Shown here piece after piece: positions 59,301 through 64,000 of a stretch of DNA of 64,000 bases. The DNA is from Biomphalaria glabrata (lineage: Eukaryota; Mollusca; Gastropoda; Planorbidae). Position 1 is the first letter of the stretch; each line of letters begins with the position of its first letter. Position numbers and translations under genes: made by a program. Where the stretch lies: positions 27,382,376 to 27,446,375 of the forward strand of contig NC_074715.1 in the NCBI RefSeq assembly GCF_947242115.1, written 5' to 3'. The notes beneath the pieces are model-generated. The model was not told the DNA's origin, ran no database searches, and saw only the letters and a list, made by a program, of their open reading frames with translations.

Positions 59301-62300
59301 CAGTATTAACTTCCTCCCCCGCAAAGAACAATCTACAATCTTCCAACTAAGAACAGGACACACACCACTATTAAATTACCACCTGAACAAAATAAACTCC
59401 ACACAACTACCCCTTTGCAGACATTGTGCCCACCCCTTTGAAACCGTAAACCATATCCTCTTTGAATGCCCCTCCCTAATCCACCTTAGGCAGACCCTAC
59501 TTCCACTACAGCCCAACATAACCAACAGCCTGTACGGCAGTGCTGAACAACTGAAGAAAACAGCACACTTTTTTTCCTTGGCACAATCTGCAAAAGAGCT
59601 CACAGCTCAGCAGCAATAAAGCTGGCTAGAAGAAGAAGAAGAAGTTTCTTAAATCTGAAAGAGATATTTATTAAAAGTAAATTGAAGAAAATACTTACTA
59701 TATCTTTTTCCTTAATTTTTTTTGATTGTGAATACATGAAAAAAGCTATTGCAGTAGGCAGGAAAAGTAATAAGTCCATTGCAAGAACTGAAAAAAAAAA
59801 AAAAAATAAATACAACTTTCAGTATAGAATATTTATGAATAAACCTAAGATCTAGTAATTCTTGTATAATAATAATAATAATAATCTTTATTGTCCGTAT
59901 GGAAATTTGTCTTACAATTAGTGCATTACACCAAACAAAAAACATTATAATTATAAGAAACCAAAGTGTACATTCACACCAGACTCACCCATAATTTACA
60001 TGTATAAATGATGGATTTTTTTAGATTGTGTATGATGCTGTTTGTTTGTTTTTCAAATCAGTTTAAATAAACTTCAATTGTAAATGTAAAGTCCAGCACA
60101 AAGTTTACAAATTATACTACTAGCTATATAGGTTAGATAAATGGGAGAAAAATATGAATAGAAAGAAAGAAAGCTGTTAATTTCTAAATTTGTTCACAAA
60201 TTTTCCTATAACTCTAGTTGTGGTAATACATATCTCTTGAAAACGTTTACAGGGTTAAAAATATCAAGATTAAATTAACCAAATATAAAACTTCCTGTTG
60301 TGCTGCTCGAGATCTTTATGAAAGATTTCAATGCCCTAAAGATACATGAAGCAAAAAACATAAATAAGAAATCACACTCTAATATAGCTTTGTGAGTTCC
60401 TAATAAACTATACAGAACATTGTAAACAATATTAAAACAATCATTCCATTCAATTAGTCAAATGGGAAAAAGCAAGGCACTAAAGCAAACCAAATATGGC
60501 ATGACAAAAATATTTTTCAAATTTAGATCTATATTGAGAGTTATGTAATTACCAGTCATACGCATAAAAATTTTCACAGGTGGATCTTCCATCCCTTTTG
60601 AACCTAATTTCACAAAATCAGGATTAATGTATCTAGCTCTGAAACAAATAAAGATTATACACAAAATCTAATTATTGGCAGGCTTATTATTAAGTCATTT
60701 TATGAAAAAGAGAGGTTTTGTTGGAACTATTTTTAATATCAAAATTAATATGGTATAAAACATGAAAGAGGTGGTCAAAAAGACTCTCTTTTAAAAAAGG
60801 ATAGTATTATTTTAAATAAGTAATAGAAAAAAACGAGTTTTGTAAAATCATTTCCTACTTTAAAAAGATTATAGCTTTGCACAAAAACGTTCTTCAATTA
60901 AAACTCCAGCTAATGATTTTGCTAGAGCATGTGGACTGGAACATCTTCATAAGATGGTATGCAAAATGTTTATGTGTTTTATTCAAATCTTTACTACTTA
61001 CTTACTTAGAACCTCCTGCATATGGTGCTACTGGGATAATGATGTGTTAAATAGGTGGATTTCTGTCTTCTATGAAGGTGTAGCACAAAAGTTATACAAG
61101 GTCGTCCTTATTTGCTTTTTTCTCATATTGGACTTCATGTCTGAGGAAATATCCCACAAAACTCATGCGATGCTCAGTCACAACCTGATTAAGTAGTCAA
61201 GTCCAAGTTTGGTATTGGATTTCTTCGTTTGTGACCTGATCTCTGTAACTGATTCCTAAAATCTGTCTTAGCCATTGTTGCTGAGCCCAATTTAACCTTT
61301 TCTTGTTTTTGGCAGATGACTTCTGTCTTGCATGCATATGTCGCTACTGGGATGATGTGTTAAATAGGTGGATTTTTGCCACAAGCCCAATAGCTTGGCA
61401 TGTCCAACAGGACGTAACCTTCGGCTGTATAGGTGTTATAGGATCTGGAAGAATTTTTCAGGGATACCTTATATTCTTTTATTATTTTCCATAGTGATTC
61501 TCAATGGGTACTATTAAATATAGTAGCCATTGTTGGTATTCAAGACTTTGTTCTATGTTTTGTAGAATGAACATCAGCTCTGCACATGATTTGCCTCTTC
61601 GAAAGCCACTTGCTCTTCACTGAGCCTCTCATTCACAGACTGTTGAAGTTATCTCAACAGAACAATGCTGAAAGCTTTGCCCAGGGCGGAAGATAATGCC
61701 CCTCCAGTTGTTGCAATGTGTCAAGTTGCCCTTTTTAGGAAGCTTTACAACCATTCCTTTTAGCCAGTTCTCTGAGACTTAGAAGTTTGCCAACAGAGAT
61801 TTAATAGAAAATTAAAAGAAATTTCTATAAATCAAATAAGATCATAAAACAAAAATGTTATTTAACCTTGGTTAGGCCAATAATAGAATATGCATCCTCT
61901 GTTTGGGACCCCTCAACTCAAGAAAACATTAAGAAACTGGAACAGACACAAAATAGAGCAGTGAGATTCATAACAAACGAATATTCACATTTGAATAGAG
62001 TAACACCTTTAGTAAAATCACTAAATTTAGAAAGCCTTCAGGATAGAAGACTTAAAAGTAAAGTAGCAATTATACATAAAACACTGAACCATAATCTTCA
62101 AATACAAAAACAAAATTTATTAAATACTCAGAAAGACACAAAGATAAAGGTACATTCTTTATTCCATATGCTAGGACAAATTTGTACAAATGTTCTTTCT
62201 TCCCTAGCGCTATTAAAGCATGGAATGGGTTGCCTGAGCTAGTCAGGAAAACCAGTGACTTGGCAGAATTTAGGTCATTGGTTAATATGCATGACTAAAT

Positions 62301-64000
62301 GCATGATGCGTAGGATGTAATCATCTTCTTTTTTGAAGTAACGTCTATATCATATGAGATAAGATCAGTCCTTCTGTCAACAAGGCACTGTCCCCATGTT
62401 TTAGCATTTCCACTGACACCATATCAAATATCTCTCTCGTATCTCACTCACAAGGAGGTCTACAGAAGCTAGTGAACGCCTTAGCAGCTGCTTGTCAAGA
62501 GTTTAGCCTTACTATAAGTCTCTCCAAGACCGAAATCCTGGCACAGACGTCGCAGAAATACCTATAATATAAATTGGGAACCACACCCTTTCAGTGGTGC
62601 AGGAATTTACCTACTTGGGTTCAACAATTGTCAGTAACCTAGACTTAGACATCGAGCTGACAAAAAGGATAGGAAAAGCTACCACAGCATTGGCAAAACT
62701 CTCCAAGCGCGTCTGGGAAAATGGTAAATTGACCACAGCGACCAAAATCCTAGTCTACAATGCCTGTGTTGTGAGCACTCTCCTTTATGGCAGTGAGAGC
62801 TGGTCAACATACATGTACCAAGAGCACAGATTGAATAGTTTCCACTTGCGCTGCCTGAGACGCATAATGGGCGTCTCTTGGAGGGACCATGTCTCCAATC
62901 AGGAAGTTTTAAGATTGGCCAATATGAACAGCATGTATGCTCTCCTGACACAAAGAAGATTACGCTGGCTCGGACATGTCACCCGCATGCCAGATGGCAG
63001 AATCCCGAAAGATATCTTATATGCTGAGCTTGTGGAAGGAGTCAGACCCAAGGGCCGCCCAAGACTAACATATAGAGATGTCTGCAAGCGAGACATGAGA
63101 GCCTCAGGCATCAGCGAAAGTATGTGGGAAAACATAGCCAAAGACCGGAGTGCATGGAGACAGACTGTGCGTGCTGGGACAACCCTTGCTGAGAACAAAA
63201 GAATTGAAGCGGCTTTAATCAAGAGGGATAAAAAGAAAGCTGCCCTGTCTGCTAGCCCTAAATCAGAGGCATACACATGTACGAATTGTGGCAAAGTCTG
63301 CCGTTCTAGAATTGGCTTGATTAGCCACACCAGATTCTGCCCCGTCTCAAGATTAAGCCAAAACCAGTGACTCATTTGGGCGCATCCATTGCCTTTCGAG
63401 ACAAAAGGAGCCATATATATCAAATATCCCCCACAGGTCCACAAAAGAGATTGGATCAGAGTGCACTGAACATGCTATAATCATTAAAAATACAATATAC
63501 AAAAGTTGATTAAATAAAAAGCAATCTTAAAAAAAAAAAAGACCCAAACCAAATTTAATTTTTAAATGATTTTATAATGATCAAACCAAAGCTTTCACTA
63601 TGTGTCCAATTAGGTAATTAATTTTTTTTCTAATCATCTCTTAACCAATTTTAACTTTCTGAACAAATGAAGAGAATGCAAGCAAATAGTAGGAATCGAA
63701 CAAATAGATTTTTTTTTGTTTTTTTTTTTGACAAAATGAAGGAACATGACAATGTAGGAACAAACAAAAATAACCAAGAAATGAAATAGTAATTTACATT
63801 TTTCCATTGATCATCATATGATAAGCTGTGAGTGGGGGATAATCAAGGCCCCAATACTGTAGATCATTATCTTTTGTGTCCTTATACCTAAATGAAAAAA
63901 AAAAATTAATGTTAAAAAAGAAAAGTGTTAAGTAACATTTAATTTACTCAACCAATGACAATCTCAATAAAGAGTCAAGGATCTTACCAGTCTTCAGCTG
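50394..64000 (-). CDS. ALG6: ALG6 alpha-1,3-glucosyltransferase, 5' end outside window
   Basis: Thirteen exons in transcript order: 63988-64000, 63798-63887, 60553-60638, 59699-59787, 56138-56202, 55846-56028, 55177-55312, 54989-55074, 54761-54845, 54585-54655, 53567-53635, 52450-52576, 50394-50681. All have GT-AG borders and matching phases, giving 461 residues of an expected ~510. ALG6 is a multi-span ER enzyme of family GT57 that transfers the first glucose from dolichyl-phosphate-glucose to Man9GlcNAc2-PP-dolichol. Diagnostic stretches: [92 protein letters not shown] and [13 protein letters not shown]. The first luminal loop and N-terminus (about 60 residues) lie beyond 64000. The last ~45 residues form a hydrophilic basic tail ([15 protein letters not shown]) unlike human. 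Confidence 0.95.
50858..51096 (+). mobile_element. Extremely 5'-truncated RNase H-type LINE (239 bp)
   Basis: Only the C-terminal Cys/His region remains: [20 protein letters not shown] (C-x2-C-x8-H-x4-C) and then about 40 codons to a TGA, followed by a (GAA)n tail. An 11-bp target duplication GAATAAGGCTT flanks it (50847-50857 and 51097-51107). It lies antisense in an ALG6 intron. Confidence 0.82.
51119..51172 (-). mobile_element. 3' tail of the CR1-like LINE
   Basis: Minus strand: CCTTTTGAAGTAACGTCTGT then TATAAGATAAGATG, as at 62.33 kb and 31.25 kb. Confidence 0.45.
51186..51302 (-). mobile_element. Partial SINE (3' half)
   Basis: Shares TTCCCCTTTCAGACC, GATCTATAGGGCAGATGATG and GGTGTCATGTGGCCAGCACA with the SINE at 45.85-46.0 kb, same orientation; the tRNA head is missing. 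Confidence 0.6.
51460..51790. repeat. Repeat-like segment in an ALG6 intron, unidentified
   Basis: Less AT-rich than the surrounding intron, with GGGGTAGCTACCACCTTTTA and CACGTCCCCAGGTAGCAGAT phrases. It may be a LINE 5' leader remnant. No ORF. Confidence 0.25.
52950..53370 (+). mobile_element. Possible old LINE remnant
   Basis: Weak frame [17 protein letters not shown] then [13 protein letters not shown] resembles the post-RT region of CR1/L2-like elements. A short copy of the dispersed AATAATTGTGCAAA repeat lies just before. Heavily decayed. Confidence 0.25.
56559..59643 (+). mobile_element. 5'-truncated I-superfamily LINE inserted antisense in an ALG6 intron
   Basis: Flanked by the 8-bp target duplication GTTTCTTA (56551-56558 and 59644-59651) and ending in (GAA)n. 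It begins between the endonuclease and RT domains ([16 protein letters not shown]). RT motifs: [39 protein letters not shown] and [10 protein letters not shown]. RNase H follows: [34 protein letters not shown] and [17 protein letters not shown], then [20 protein letters not shown]. At least three in-frame stops (near 57049, 57457 and 58843) and two or more frame changes break it. It is related to, but a different subfamily from, the LINE at 24.7 kb. Confidence 0.92.
59864..59945 (-). repeat. LINE-like 3' tail with (AAT)n
   Basis: Minus strand ends ATTTCCATACGGACAATAAA followed by G and (ATT)n. This GGACAATAAAGATTATT-type ending is typical of LINE-derived tails. It lies in an ALG6 intron. Confidence 0.35.
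61000..61800 (-). mobile_element. Broken RTE-like LINE RT fragment with rearrangement
   Basis: On the minus strand, [14 protein letters not shown], then in another frame [13 protein letters not shown] and then [10 protein letters not shown] can be read, the RT palm/finger region. A segment GCTACTGGGATAATGATGTG (about 61028) recurs as CTACTGGGATGATGTG (about 61342), so part is duplicated. In an ALG6 intron. Confidence 0.5.
61806..62370 (+). mobile_element. 3' end of a CR1-like LINE
   Basis: Frame 61868-62242 begins [20 protein letters not shown], then [20 protein letters not shown] and [20 protein letters not shown]. The distal part moves frame near 62150. The tail reads CATCTTCTTTTTTGAAGTAA then a GATAAGAT repeat. 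There is no RNase H, unlike the I-type copies. Confidence 0.75.
62450..63430 (+). mobile_element. 3' third of a zinc-finger-tailed LINE
   Basis: After an RT-type stretch ([20 protein letters not shown] then SKTEILAQ), an open frame from 62594 to 63370 (258 codons) reads [76 protein letters not shown] and a terminal C2H2-like finger [23 protein letters not shown]. It is largely intact in its 3' part, so fairly young. It lies in the ALG6 intron between the window's first two exons of that gene's visible part. Confidence 0.85.

Noticed and set aside
1-64000. CRISPR arrays, rRNA genes, LTR or other virus-like elements
   Set aside because: Nothing supporting any of these was seen.

Overview
The window is nuclear DNA of an animal with introns. 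It is AT-rich, its genes are split into short exons with GT-AG junctions, and it is full of dispersed LINEs, hAT/piggyBac/Merlin-type DNA transposons and a tRNA-derived SINE. The RNase H-bearing LINEs, the LINEs ending in a C2H2 finger, and the many AGATCT/TCTAGA islands suggest a mollusc, most likely a freshwater pulmonate snail. That is inference from general resemblance, not a database match.

Layout. (1) 1-331 (+): last exon of a membrane-anchored carboxylesterase/neuroligin-like protein, followed by its 3' UTR. (2) 4.29-16.8 kb (-): a complete EB1 (MAPRE1) gene of seven coding exons plus a second, alternative copy of exon 3. The two 107-bp versions (9233-9339 and 9953-10059) look mutually exclusive. 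Its introns hold a piggyBac-like MITE, a 44-bp tandem repeat and old LINE remnants. (3) 17-34 kb: transposon territory. A 2.1-kb hAT element with a perfect 8-bp target duplication (19054-21187) is followed by a 12.45-kb segment bounded by ~475-bp, roughly 96% identical inverted repeats (21490-33940). This segment carries a broken Merlin/ISXO2-like transposase near its right end and several unassigned coding-like pieces. A second hAT element (24074-29807, perfect 8-bp duplication) sits inside it. Inside that hAT lies a nearly full-length I-superfamily LINE (24699-29325, 12-bp duplication), giving three levels of nesting. (4) 34-38 kb: AGATCT-rich intergenic DNA, an 82-bp CpG-rich tandem repeat and an orphan exon encoding the C-terminal half of an OTU protease-like domain. 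(5) 38.06-42.55 kb (+): a complete PSMB2 (20S proteasome beta-4) gene of six exons, with nested LINE remnants in intron 1. (6) 43-50 kb: repeats only (zinc-finger LINE end, GGGCCC-rich block, tRNA-derived SINE, dispersed MITE-like repeat). (7) 50.39-64.0 kb (-): ALG6, the ER glucosyltransferase that adds the first glucose to the dolichol-linked N-glycan precursor. Thirteen exons are seen; the 5' end lies beyond the window. A 3.1-kb 5'-truncated LINE is inserted antisense in one intron, and several other LINE 3' ends sit in other introns.

The host genes are unrelated housekeeping genes (microtubule plus-end tracking, proteasome, N-glycosylation) and form no pathway together. The most noteworthy points are the apparent mutually exclusive exons that swap half of the EB1 microtubule-binding domain, and the long-inverted-repeat Merlin-containing composite with foreign-looking exon pieces. 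No retrovirus-like or LTR element, CRISPR array, rRNA or functional tRNA gene was recognised. Exon borders were read by eye from splice signals, reading frame and remembered family sequences; no search was run.
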